Below, piece by piece: positions 20,955-27,895 of a stretch of 64,000 nt of DNA. The translations under genes were made by a program, and so were the position numbers. Below the pieces are notes generated by a model. The model was not told where the DNA came from, did not search any database, and saw nothing but the letters and a program-made list of their open reading frames with translations. Where the stretch lies: contig WGLN01000015.1 in the NCBI GenBank assembly GCA_016125555.1, positions 44,125 to 108,124 on the forward strand. Direction: 5' to 3'. The stretch's first letter is position 1. Every line of letters starts with the position of its first letter. This DNA is from Porphyrobacter sp. Lineage in GTDB: Bacteria > Pseudomonadota > Alphaproteobacteria > Sphingomonadales > Sphingomonadaceae.

Positions 20955-21646
20955 GCCGGGTGCGCCGTGTCCGAGACGATCCGCCCGTCGGCCATTGTCA
21001 GCACCCGCTCGCAGCGCGCGGCGAGTTCCGCGTCATGGGTGATGATCAGCAGCGTCGCCCCGGTTTCGGCCCGCCGCGCGAACAGAAGGTCGATGATCTC
21101 CGACCCGGTGCCGGCATCGAGGTTGCCGGTCGGCTCGTCGGCGAAGATCAGTTCGGGGCGCGGCGCGGTGGCGCGGGCGATGGCGACGCGCTGCTGCTCC
21201 CCGCCAGACAGCTGGGCAGGGTAGTGCCCGGTGCGGTGGCCGAGCCCCACCGCCTCGAGTTCGGCCTGCGCGCGCGAGGCGGCGTCGGCCATCCCGGCGA
21301 GTTCCATCGGGGTCGCGACATTCTCGGCGGCGGTCATCGTCGGGAGCAGGTGGAAGGCCTGCAGCACGATGCCGATCCGCCCGCGGCGCGCGGCGGCGAG
21401 CCCGTCCTCGCCGAGCGCCGCGAAATCCGCCCCCGCGACCGTCAGGCTCCCGCCCCCGGCGCGTTCCAGCCCGGACAGCACCGCCATCAGCGAGCTCTTT
21501 CCCGAACCCGAAGGGCCGAGCAGCGCGACCACCTCGCCGCTGGCGATGTCGAGGTCGATCCCGCGCAGGATCGTCACCGGCGCGGCCTGGCTGCCGAGGG
21601 TGAGGGTGAGGTTGCGGGCGCTGATCGCGAGAGAGGGGCTTGTCAC
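20951..21646 (-). CDS. ABC transporter ATP-binding protein, YbbA/LolD-like
   Basis: The product is 231 residues from GTG 21646 (VTSPSLAISARNLTLTLG). Walker A GPSGSGKSS, Q-loop VLQAFHLLP, signature LSGGEQQRVAIARA, Walker B LIFADEPTGNLD and the switch His in IITHDAELA are all present. It pairs with the FtsX-like permease immediately downstream. The ORF track carries the frame up to 22528, but that part is antisense to the esterase gene. The divergent TesA-like esterase starts 60 bases away, the same gene order as tesA-ybbA-ybbP in enterobacteria, so the pairing is probably ancient and functional. Confidence 0.93.
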   Translation of the reverse strand: MTSPSLAISARNLTLTLGSQAAPVTILRGIDLDIASGEVVALLGPSGSGKSSLMAVLSGLERAGGGSLTVAGADFAALGEDGLAAARRGRIGIVLQAFHLLPTMTAAENVATPMELAGMADAASRAQAELEAVGLGHRTGHYPAQLSGGEQQRVAIARATAPRPELIFADEPTGNLDAGTGSEIIDLLFARRAETGATLLIITHDAELAARCERVLTMADGRIVSDTAHPA

Positions 21647-21706
21647 AGGGTCTCGATGGCATAGGTGGAAGGTTGCAGGCAAGATACCGGCAGGGAAGGT
21701 CGAAGG

Positions 21707-22438
21707 ATGCATAGGCGCGCTTGGTCGAAAATCGTGATGGTCGGCGCGCTGGCGCTCGCGCTGGCGGGATGCGGTGATGCGGCGGACGACGCGACCGTGC
21801 CGCCCGCATCGGGCGCGGCGCTCGGCTCGGGCGAGGACGCGCCGCCGCCGATCCCGGTGATGGGCCCGGAACGCCGCATCACCGCCTTCGGCGACAGCCT
21901 GTTCGCCGGCTACGGGCTCGATCCCGAGCAGAGCTATCCCGCGCGGCTCGAAGCGGCGCTGAGGGCGAAAGGCATCAACGCGCGCATCGCCAATGCCGGG
22001 GTGTCGGGCGATACCACGGCAGCGGGTCTCCAGCGGCTCGACTTCACGCTCGATGCGCAAACCGAAAAGCCCGATCTGTTCATTCTGGAGCTGGGCGGCA
22101 ACGACCTGCTGCGCGGCCTTTCGCCCGAAGAGACCAGGGCCAATATCGACAAGATGCTGGACACCCTCGACGCGCGCGGCATCCCGGTGCTGCTGATGGG
22201 GATGCGCAGCCCCCCGAATTACGGGCCCGAATACCAGCAGCGCTTCGATGCGATCTACCGCGAACTTGCCAAGAAGCACGGGGCGGCGCTGATCCCCTTC
22301 TGGCTCGAGTCCATCTACCGCGAACCCGCGCTGTTCCAGGACGATCGCATCCACCCGACCGAACAGGGGGTCGAGAAGCTGGTGGATTCGACCATCGACG
22401 AGGTCGCCGCGGCGCTGCCCAAGACGGCGGCGCGCTAG
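21707..22438 (+). CDS. SGNH/GDSL-family arylesterase (TesA-like), lipoprotein
   Basis: The product is 243 residues. MHRRAWSKIVMVGALALALAGC is a lipoprotein signal, so the enzyme is probably anchored in the envelope, whereas E. coli TesA is a soluble periplasmic protein. The SGNH blocks are all visible: block I ITAFGDSLFAGYGLD with the catalytic Ser, the Gly in NAGVSGDTTAAG, block III ELGGNDLLRG with Asn, and the Asp/His of block V in DDRIHPTEQG. It probably hydrolyses acyl esters or thioesters. It is divergent from the YbbA/YbbP genes and its stop overlaps the recF stop by 4 bases. Confidence 0.93.
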   Translation: MHRRAWSKIVMVGALALALAGCGDAADDATVPPASGAALGSGEDAPPPIPVMGPERRITAFGDSLFAGYGLDPEQSYPARLEAALRAKGINARIANAGVSGDTTAAGLQRLDFTLDAQTEKPDLFILELGGNDLLRGLSPEETRANIDKMLDTLDARGIPVLLMGMRSPPNYGPEYQQRFDAIYRELAKKHGAALIPFWLESIYREPALFQDDRIHPTEQGVEKLVDSTIDEVAAALPKTAAR

Positions 22439-23523
22439 AGGCGCTCGACCTTCCCGCCGCTCACCCGCCAGATCGCCGCCTCCTCGCGGATTGCGGCGAA
22501 GGGGGCGAGCTCGGTCCCGGTCATCCACACCTGCGCGCGGCCCTGCCGCAGCCGGGCGAACAGCTCGGTGCGGCGCACCGGGTCGAGATGCGCTGCGACC
22601 TCGTCGAGCAGCAGCACGCTGGGGCGTCCGGCGGCGGCAAGGATGCCGTGGGCCAGCGTGATCGCGATCAGCATCGCCTTCTGCTCGCCGGTCGAGCAGG
22701 AAGCGGCGGGCTGGCGGTTGCTCGCCATCACCACTTCAAGCTCGTCGCGCTGCGGACCCGACAGGGCGCGGCCCGCCGTCCGGTCGCGCGGGCGCTGGCG
22801 GGCGAGTTCGGCGCGCAACGCCGTCTCGTCGGTCGGGCCGCCGGGACGGTAGGAGAGGGCGGGACGCGCGAAGGGCTCCGGGGGAAGCGCCGATAGCTCG
22901 TCGGTCAGGCGCGCCACGAGTTCGGCGCGGTTCGCCGCCACCGCCGCGCCGTGCTCGGCCGCCTGCGCCTCGACCGCATCCATCCAGCGCGCCTCGCCGC
23001 CATGTTCGAGCAGCCGCCCGCGTTCACGCAAGGCCGCCTCGAGCGCGTTGACCCGCCGCGCATGATCGGGCGCGAGGGCGAGCGCCATTCGGTCCATGAA
23101 GCGCCGCCGTGCGCCCGCGCTGTCGGTGAACAGCCCGTCCATCGCCGGGGTGAGCCATGACAGGGCCAGCCATTCGGCGAGGCTCGCCGCGCTTGCCGGA
23201 GCGCCGTTGACCCGCACCAGCCGGCGCCCCGGCTGGCCCGCCTCGGTATAGGTGCCGAGCCGTGCGGAAACGGTGCCCGCCTCGGTCAGGCTCGCGCCGA
23301 TCGCGAAGGGCAGGGGGGCATCGCCGGGCGCAGGCCGGCGCGCGAGATCGGCGAGGTTCGCACGCCTGAGGCCGCGCCCGGGGCCGAGCAGCGAAAGCGC
23401 TTCGAGCAGGTTGGTCTTGCCCGCCCCGTTCTCGCCCACCAGCAGGTTGAAATGCGCTGTCTCGGCCAGCTGCGTCGCCGCGTGCTTGCGGAAGTTCTCG
23501 AGGCTGATGCGGCTGAGACCCAT
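22435..23523 (-). CDS. recF: DNA replication and repair protein RecF
   Basis: The product is 362 residues from ATG 23523 (MGLSRISLENFRKHAATQLA). Walker A is LLVGENGAGKTNLLEA at about 30-45, the ABC-like signature is CSTGEQKAMLIAI, and Walker B is VLLLDEVAAHLDPVRR near the C-terminus. RecF loads RecA at gaps together with RecO and RecR. The ORF extension up to 23775 runs through the intergenic promoter region and is not coding. Here recF stands apart from dnaA/dnaN, as is common in alphaproteobacteria. Confidence 0.95.
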   Translation of the reverse strand: MGLSRISLENFRKHAATQLAETAHFNLLVGENGAGKTNLLEALSLLGPGRGLRRANLADLARRPAPGDAPLPFAIGASLTEAGTVSARLGTYTEAGQPGRRLVRVNGAPASAASLAEWLALSWLTPAMDGLFTDSAGARRRFMDRMALALAPDHARRVNALEAALRERGRLLEHGGEARWMDAVEAQAAEHGAAVAANRAELVARLTDELSALPPEPFARPALSYRPGGPTDETALRAELARQRPRDRTAGRALSGPQRDELEVVMASNRQPAASCSTGEQKAMLIAITLAHGILAAAGRPSVLLLDEVAAHLDPVRRTELFARLRQGRAQVWMTGTELAPFAAIREEAAIWRVSGGKVERL

Positions 23524-23593
23524 GGCGCCTGCGCGGTAGCGGGAGGGGCGCGACTTGGCCAGTGCGGGCATCGCGGATCGAGCAATCCCAACC

Positions 23594-23612
23594 CTTGGGA
23601 ATATTTCCCAAG
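23594..23612. promoter_or_regulatory. Near-perfect palindrome, candidate enhancer (activator) site of the sigma-54 promoter
   Basis: CTTGGGAATATTTCCCAAG has 8-base arms around a 3-base centre. Its centre is about 84 bases upstream of the -24 element and about 109 upstream of the expected transcription start, the distance where bacterial enhancer-binding proteins such as PspF normally sit. It may alternatively affect the divergent recF gene, 71 bases away. The binding protein is inferred, not shown. Confidence 0.5.
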
Positions 23613-23685
23613 CTTTCGGGATGGTGAACGAAGCGTAGCCAAGGCGAAAGTTGAAAAACGGCGGAAAACCGCGCTTTTTCGAGTT

Positions 23686-23701
23686 TGGCACGCCTCCTGC
23701 A
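23686..23701 (+). promoter_or_regulatory. Sigma-54 (RpoN) promoter driving the micropeptide-PspC genes
   Basis: TGGCACG-N4-CTGCA gives the invariant GG and GC dinucleotides at exactly the -24/-12 spacing (GG-N10-GC) and differs from the usual TGGCACG-N4-TTGCA at one base. It reads towards the small genes beginning at 23765, with about 50 bases of leader. Phage-shock genes are classic sigma-54/PspF targets, which agrees with the PspC-domain gene in this unit. Confidence 0.75.
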
Positions 23702-23764
23702 ATCTCTTTTGCGTCCCCGGGATGGTCCCGAAGGACAGTGAGAAAAACCAAAGGAGATACCCCA

Positions 23765-23878
23765 ATGTTCGCCATCGACGCTTCGAACCGCCTCTTCGCC
23801 GCCGCCTTCTCGGTCGTCCTTTCGGCCGCGTTCCTGGCCTACGCGATCCTTCCCGCCAGCCCCGGCCTCGTTGCCTGA
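23765..23878 (+). CDS. 37-residue membrane peptide, copy 1
   Basis: The peptide begins MFAIDASNRLFAAAF and ends LAYAILPASPGLVA: one hydrophobic helix between a short polar N-terminus and a Pro/Ser-containing end. AAGGAG at 23751-23756 fixes ATG 23765; the ORF track joins it to upstream sequence that contains the sigma-54 promoter and is not coding. It shares 24 of 37 residues with the next gene and has exactly the same length. I do not recognise a family. Position right after a sigma-54 promoter and before PspC suggests an envelope-stress role, by inference only. Confidence 0.75.
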   Translation: MFAIDASNRLFAAAFSVVLSAAFLAYAILPASPGLVA

Positions 23879-23920
23879 TCCGGCACCTGCCAACCTCGTT
23901 TCACAAAGGACCAATGACCC

Positions 23921-24034
23921 ATGTTCGGCTCTGACCAATCCGCCCGCCTCGCTTCCGCCGCCTTCGCGGTGGTCCTGACGATCGCGAGCTTCGCCTATGC
24001 GATCCTGCCCGCAAGCCTCGGCCTCGCGGCGTAA
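23921..24034 (+). CDS. 37-residue membrane peptide, copy 2 (tandem paralogue)
   Basis: The peptide begins MFGSDQSARLASAAF and ends FAYAILPASLGLAA. The shared frame is MFxxDxSxRLxxAAFxVVLxxAxxAYAILPASxGLxA, so the C-terminal AYAILPAS block is the most constant part. AAAGGA lies 10 bases before the ATG. It is too short for the ORF track. It follows copy 1 by 42 bases and precedes the PspC gene by 32 bases on the same strand, so all three are probably one transcript. The function is unknown. Confidence 0.75.
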   Translation: MFGSDQSARLASAAFAVVLTIASFAYAILPASLGLAA

Positions 24035-24066
24035 GCCGCCGGCCCGACAACAGGAGTGACCTGCAA

Positions 24067-24282
24067 ATGAACAACGTGACACGCAATTCCGGCGGCAAGC
24101 CGCCCCGCACAGGCTTCCGCCTCGACAAGACCCACGCCAAGGTCTTCGGCGTCTGCGCCGGGATTGCCGACTACACGGGCTTTGATGCAATGTTGGTGCG
24201 GATCGGCTTCGTGGTCGGCGCGATCGCCAGCTTCGGCACGGCGGCGCTGATCTACCTCGCGATCGCGTTGATCGCCGATTGA
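24067..24282 (+). CDS. PspC-domain membrane protein
   Basis: The 71-residue product holds one PspC domain: FRLDKTHAKVFGVCAGIADYTGFDAMLVRIGFVVGAIASFG followed by a hydrophobic end. The KxxGVCAGIAxYxGxDxxLVR pattern is diagnostic. PspC proteins are inner-membrane sensors or effectors of the phage-shock (membrane-stress) response. This one is only the core domain, without the extended C-terminus of enterobacterial PspC, and no pspA or pspB gene is adjacent. AGGAG precedes the ATG. A terminator follows at 24346. Confidence 0.9.
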   Translation: MNNVTRNSGGKPPRTGFRLDKTHAKVFGVCAGIADYTGFDAMLVRIGFVVGAIASFGTAALIYLAIALIAD

Positions 24283-24345
24283 GTGCAGCGCCAGACAAGC
24301 GGTTCCCGGTTTATCGGGCCGCTGCACCTGATTGAACGAACCGGG

Positions 24346-24375
24346 AAGGGGCCTCATCGGCCCCTTTCTTTTTCA
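24346..24375 (+). terminator. Rho-independent terminator after the PspC gene
   Basis: AAGGGGCC and GGCCCCTT form an 8-base stem around TCATC, followed by TCTTTTTC. It closes the sigma-54 unit and lies at the 3' end of the convergent SDR gene. Confidence 0.88.
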
Positions 24376-25155
24376 AATGGCGGAAATGCCGCCATCCAGC
24401 TTGAGCTCTGCGCCGGTCATGAAGCGGCTTTCGTCGCTCGCCAGATAGACCACCGCATTGGCGATGTCGTTGGGCTCGCCAACGAACTTCAAGGGGATCT
24501 GGCGCGCGAGCTTTTCCATCAGCACCTCCTTGTCGAGCGCATGGGCGCGCGCCGTCCCGTCGAGGATCGGGGTGTCGACAAAGGTCGGATGGACCGAGTT
24601 GCAGCGGATGTTCATGCCCTTTTTGGCGCAGTGCAGCGCGATCGACTTCGACAGCATCCACACCGCCGCCTTGGAAGAATTGTAGGCGGGCATCGTGTCG
24701 CTGGCGATCAGCCCGGCGATGGACGAGATGTTGATGATCGAGCCCGGTGCGTGTTCGCGCATCAGCGGCAGCGCCTTCTGGCAGCCGTGGAAGATCGAAT
24801 TGACGTTGATGTCGAAGCAGCGCTGCCAGTCCTCGAACTTGCAGGTCTCGATATTGCCCGCAACCCCGATCCCGGCATTGTTGACGAGCACGCTGAGCCC
24901 GCCGAGGTGCTCGCGCGCGGCATCGACCGCGGCTTCCCACTGCGCGGGATCGGTGACGTCGTGAGCGATGCTGAAGGCCGTGCCGTCGCCCATCTCGGCA
25001 TTGATGATCGCCGCGGTTTCCGCTGCGCCTTCACCGTTGATGTCGGTCGCCAGCACCCGCGCGCCTTCCTGCGCCAGACGGATGCAATGCGCGCGGCCCA
25101 GGCCCTGCGCGCCGCCGGTCACCAAGGCCATCTTGCCCGCTACACGTCCTGCCAT
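24373..25155 (-). CDS. Short-chain dehydrogenase/reductase (SDR)
   Basis: The product is 260 residues, a classical SDR. The Rossmann motif is TGGAQGLGRAHCIRLA (about 13-28), LVNNAG follows, the catalytic Ser lies in IINISSIAGLIAS, and the catalytic pair is in PAYNSSKAAVWML. The C-terminal VYLASDESRFMTGAELKLDGGISA is the common substrate-loop and dimer end. It resembles 3-alpha/20-beta-hydroxysteroid and cyclohexanol dehydrogenases, but specificity cannot be read. It is the last gene of the leftward lemA-TPM-NUDIX run and starts 3 bases after the NUDIX stop. Confidence 0.9.
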   Translation of the reverse strand: MAGRVAGKMALVTGGAQGLGRAHCIRLAQEGARVLATDINGEGAAETAAIINAEMGDGTAFSIAHDVTDPAQWEAAVDAAREHLGGLSVLVNNAGIGVAGNIETCKFEDWQRCFDINVNSIFHGCQKALPLMREHAPGSIINISSIAGLIASDTMPAYNSSKAAVWMLSKSIALHCAKKGMNIRCNSVHPTFVDTPILDGTARAHALDKEVLMEKLARQIPLKFVGEPNDIANAVVYLASDESRFMTGAELKLDGGISAI

Positions 25156-25158
25156 TTT

Positions 25159-25719
25159 TCAGTCCTCTCCCAAGAATCCCGGTGTCAAAAGCATCGCGAT
25201 GCGCACGTCGACCGCGTGTCCGGCGCGCCGCCACTCGGCCACGAAGCGCGAAAGATCGCGCAAGGCAACCCGGTGGACGGTGATATCCTCGCTGTCGGTG
25301 CCGCCGCCTTCGCCGACGCGCACCAGCTCGCTGGCGCGCAGCAGGGTGAAGGCTTCCGAGACCATGCCCGGAGATGAGTAGAACTCGCCCAGCACCTCGA
25401 GCCTGCCGGCGCGGTAGCCGGTTTCCTCCTCGAGCTCGCGCGCGGCAGCGGACAGCGCGTCCTCGTCCTCGGCGCCCTCGTCATCGCCGATCAGACCAGC
25501 GGGAATTTCGAGGCTGAAGCGACCGAGCGGCACGCGATACTGGCTGACCAGCACGACATGGCGGGTGCCGTCCTCGTCCGCATCGAGCGCGATGATCGCC
25601 GCGGCGCGGATGCCGCGCGCGCGGCCGACATATTCCCAGCGGCCGCGTTTCTTCGCGGTGATGAAGCGCCCCTCCCACATGACCTCTTCGGGCAGGTCGG
25701 CGTCGCGGTCTTTGTGCAA
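25159..25719 (-). CDS. NUDIX hydrolase, ADP-ribose pyrophosphatase-like
   Basis: The product is about 186 residues. The Nudix helix is AARELEEETGY, preceded by the Gly of EIPAGLIGD; between them lies an acidic insertion (DDEGAEDEDALS) that lengthens the normal Nudix box spacing. The upstream strands (FITAKKRGRWEYVGR, VVLVSQYRVPLGRFSLEIPAGL) fit the ADP-ribose/nucleoside-diphosphate-sugar subgroup. Start choice is uncertain: TTG 25719 has GGAG 7 bases upstream, the ORF track uses TTG 25740, and an internal ATG (MWEGRF) is also possible. Confidence 0.85.
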   Translation of the reverse strand: MHKDRDADLPEEVMWEGRFITAKKRGRWEYVGRARGIRAAAIIALDADEDGTRHVVLVSQYRVPLGRFSLEIPAGLIGDDEGAEDEDALSAAARELEEETGYRAGRLEVLGEFYSSPGMVSEAFTLLRASELVRVGEGGGTDSEDITVHRVALRDLSRFVAEWRRAGHAVDVRIAMLLTPGFLGED

Positions 25720-25795
25720 GGGGGAACTCCGTCGGGGCAATGGGCGAGCGCCCTTCGACAGCCTTGCGGGGCGCGGGTCAAGGGCGAAGCGAGGC

Positions 25796-26470
25796 CTAGA
25801 CCTCGATCAGCCGGTCGGGCAGCTCGTTCTCGTCATCCGCACCGCGCGGGAAATGTTCGGCAAGGACATGGCCGACATCGGCGATGCCCACTGCCAGCCC
25901 CTCGGCGACGCGGCCCTTCCCGATGTGGGCAAGCATGTCCCCCATCGCCTCCCCCCACACTTCGGGCGCGACCTTGGCGGCGATGGTCTCGTCGGCGACG
26001 ATCTCGGCGCGGTGTTCGCGCATCGAGAGGTAGATCAGCACGCCGGTGCGCCCGGTGGTGCGCCGCTCTGCCCCGACCTTGAACTGGCGCACCGCCTGGT
26101 CGTGGACGCGCGCGGTCTTTACCGGTGCGGGGATGAGGAGGAACTTGAGCGGTTGCCACTGCTGCACCAGCATCACCGCCGCGAACTTGAGAAGTCCGAG
26201 CACGACGACCATGCTGGCAATCTCGCCGGTGGTCCATTGGTGGCCCCACCCGCCCAGCAGCGCATCCCATGTCTCGAGGAAGGGAAGCGGGACGGCGGCG
26301 AAGACGCTCATCGCGGTGAAGGCCGCCGCGCTCGCCCACAGCAGCGCGACATCGGTGTAGCCGTCCGAACGGTCGGCAAGAACGGTCACGATCTCGCCCG
26401 AGGTGGCGCTTTCCGCGGCGGTCACCGCTTCGGCGACGCGCCTGCGGCCTTCATCGTCAAGCCAAGCCAT
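25796..26470 (-). CDS. TPM-domain membrane protein
   Basis: The 224-residue product has an N-terminal AEAVTAAESATSGEIVTVLADRSDGYTD, two membrane segments near residues 40-62 and 82-105, then the main TPM part (AVRQFKVGAERRTTGRTGVLIYLSMREHRAEIVADETIAAKV, MLAHIGKGRVAEGLAVGIADVG). TPM domains are named after TLP18.3, Psb32 and MOLO-1; activity in bacteria is poorly defined. It is the third TPM gene in a row here, 3 bases after the previous stop, and differs from the others in carrying internal helices rather than a signal peptide. Confidence 0.88.
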   Translation of the reverse strand: MAWLDDEGRRRVAEAVTAAESATSGEIVTVLADRSDGYTDVALLWASAAAFTAMSVFAAVPLPFLETWDALLGGWGHQWTTGEIASMVVVLGLLKFAAVMLVQQWQPLKFLLIPAPVKTARVHDQAVRQFKVGAERRTTGRTGVLIYLSMREHRAEIVADETIAAKVAPEVWGEAMGDMLAHIGKGRVAEGLAVGIADVGHVLAEHFPRGADDENELPDRLIEV

Positions 26471-26473
26471 GAT

Positions 26474-27364
26474 CTACCATCCCCCCGAGGCGCCGCCGCC
26501 GCCCGAGCTGCCGCCGCCGAAGCCGCCGAAGCCGCCCCCGCCGCCGCCGAAGCCCCCGCCGCCGCCGAAGCCGCCCCCGAACCCGCCGCCGCGATGGCCG
26601 CGATCCGACAGGGCGCCGCGCGCGATCGCGCTGCCGACTTCCCACAGGATCACGTCGCGCGCCGTGTCGCCGAGGCCGCGGCTGCCCCAGGGGCCGCTGC
26701 CCCGCGAACGATACCGTCGCCGGCCGCGGCCGCGCAGCAGCGGCAGGACGAAGAAGAAGAACAGCACCACCAGCCAGATCAGCATGCCGAACGGAAAGCC
26801 GCCGTCGCTGCGGCTCTTCTGCGCCTCGGCGGCCTGCGCGGCTTCCTCGATGGCGATGGCGTCTTCCGGGCTCTTGGCAAGGTGCGCGAGGATCGCGTCG
26901 ACCCCGGCGGTCACCCCGCCATCGAAATCGCCCTGCTTGAAGCGCGGCGCAATCACGTCGTTGATGACGCGCCCGGCCATGATCCCGCCGAAATAGCCGT
27001 GGAGGCCATAGCCGACCTCGATCCGCATCTTGCGCTCGTTGGGCGCGATCAGCAGCAGCAGGCCGGCATCGCGCTTGGCCCCGCCGATGCCCCACTTGTC
27101 GGTGAAGAGGGTGGTCGCGTAGCTCTCGATGCTGGCCCTGCCGAGGCTCGGCACGGTGGCGACGATGATCGCGCGGCCGGTCTCCTTGTTGTAGGCGCGC
27201 AAGGTGGCATCGAGGTCAGCCTCGGTCGCGGGCGAGAGAATGTTCGCCCCGTCATAGACCGGCCCGTCGGGGCGCGGGGGATAGTCCTGCGCCTGCGCGG
27301 TTGCGGAAAAGACGAGCAGCAGTGCGGCCAACCAGAACGGGAGCAAGGCGCGTAACCGGCTCAT
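26474..27364 (-). CDS. TPM-domain protein with Gly-rich tail (YgcG-like)
   Basis: The 296-residue product has a signal peptide (MSRLRALLPFWLAALLLVFSATAQAQ), a TPM domain (VYDGANILSPATEADLDATLRAY to about residue 175, with KMRIEVGYGLHGYFGG), a single hydrophobic anchor (LIWLVVLFFFFVLPLLRG) and a C-terminal tail made almost only of Gly, Phe and Ser. That order defines YgcG-type proteins, which reside in the membrane with the TPM domain outside. The ATG overlaps the previous stop (ATGA). The Pro-rich ORFs on the other strand are reflections of this Gly-rich tail. Confidence 0.9.
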   Translation of the reverse strand: MSRLRALLPFWLAALLLVFSATAQAQDYPPRPDGPVYDGANILSPATEADLDATLRAYNKETGRAIIVATVPSLGRASIESYATTLFTDKWGIGGAKRDAGLLLLIAPNERKMRIEVGYGLHGYFGGIMAGRVINDVIAPRFKQGDFDGGVTAGVDAILAHLAKSPEDAIAIEEAAQAAEAQKSRSDGGFPFGMLIWLVVLFFFFVLPLLRGRGRRRYRSRGSGPWGSRGLGDTARDVILWEVGSAIARGALSDRGHRGGGFGGGFGGGGGFGGGGGGFGGFGGGSSGGGGASGGW

Positions 27365-27894
27365 GCGGCCTCCTTCATGATCTCGACGCAGAACGGGCTG
27401 ACCGGACCCGGCGTGACCTTGGCGGTTTCGATGCGGGTCATCAGCGCCGCGACCGCCTGCGCGGTCCCCCCGTCGAAATCGCCCGCCGCGAACCGCGGCA
27501 GCAAGTCGTCGTCGAGGATCTGGCGCGCCGCGTCATTCGTCACCACGGTTTCCAGACCGCAACCGACCTCGATACGCGCCTGCCTTTCGGCAGGGGCGAT
27601 CAGCACGAGCACGCCGCGTTGGGTCTTGGCCGAGCCGATGCCCCATTGGTTATACATCCGCTTGGCGATGATCTCGATGCTTTCGTTCTTCAGTTCCGGC
27701 ATGGTTGCGATCACGATCGCGGTTTCCTTCTCGTCCCAGTAGCGCCGCAGCTTCTTGTCCAGCGCCTGTTCTGCGGCGGGCGAGATGATGTCGGCCTCGT
27801 CGACCACCGGCTCGCTCGGACGTTCCGGCCCGGCCTCCGCCGCGCAGGCCGAAGCCAGCAGCGTGAGGCCGAGAAGCGCGGATCGCCCGATCAC
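27361..27894 (-). CDS. Small TPM-domain lipoprotein
   Basis: The 177-residue product begins MIGRSALLGLTLLASAC, a lipoprotein signal, from a GTG codon; a TPM domain follows (VVDEADIISPAAEQALDKKLRRYWDEKETAIVIATMP, KTQRGVLVLIAPAERQARIEVGCGLETVV, AARQILDDDLLPRFAAGDFDGG). Unlike the next gene it has no Gly-rich tail or later membrane segment. It starts 1 base after the lemA stop, with the ribosome site inside the end of lemA, so the cluster is a tight operon. Confidence 0.88.
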   Translation of the reverse strand: MIGRSALLGLTLLASACAAEAGPERPSEPVVDEADIISPAAEQALDKKLRRYWDEKETAIVIATMPELKNESIEIIAKRMYNQWGIGSAKTQRGVLVLIAPAERQARIEVGCGLETVVTNDAARQILDDDLLPRFAAGDFDGGTAQAVAALMTRIETAKVTPGPVSPFCVEIMKEAA

Positions 27895-27895
27895 C

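Noticed and set aside
18405-21224. 939-residue forward ORF
   Set aside because: It is antisense to the YbbP/YbbA genes and consists of Arg/Ala/Gln-rich sequence with no recognisable domain.
26403-26996. Pro-rich forward ORF resembling a structural protein
   Set aside because: The Pro-rich sequence is only the reverse complement of the Gly-rich tail of the TPM protein.
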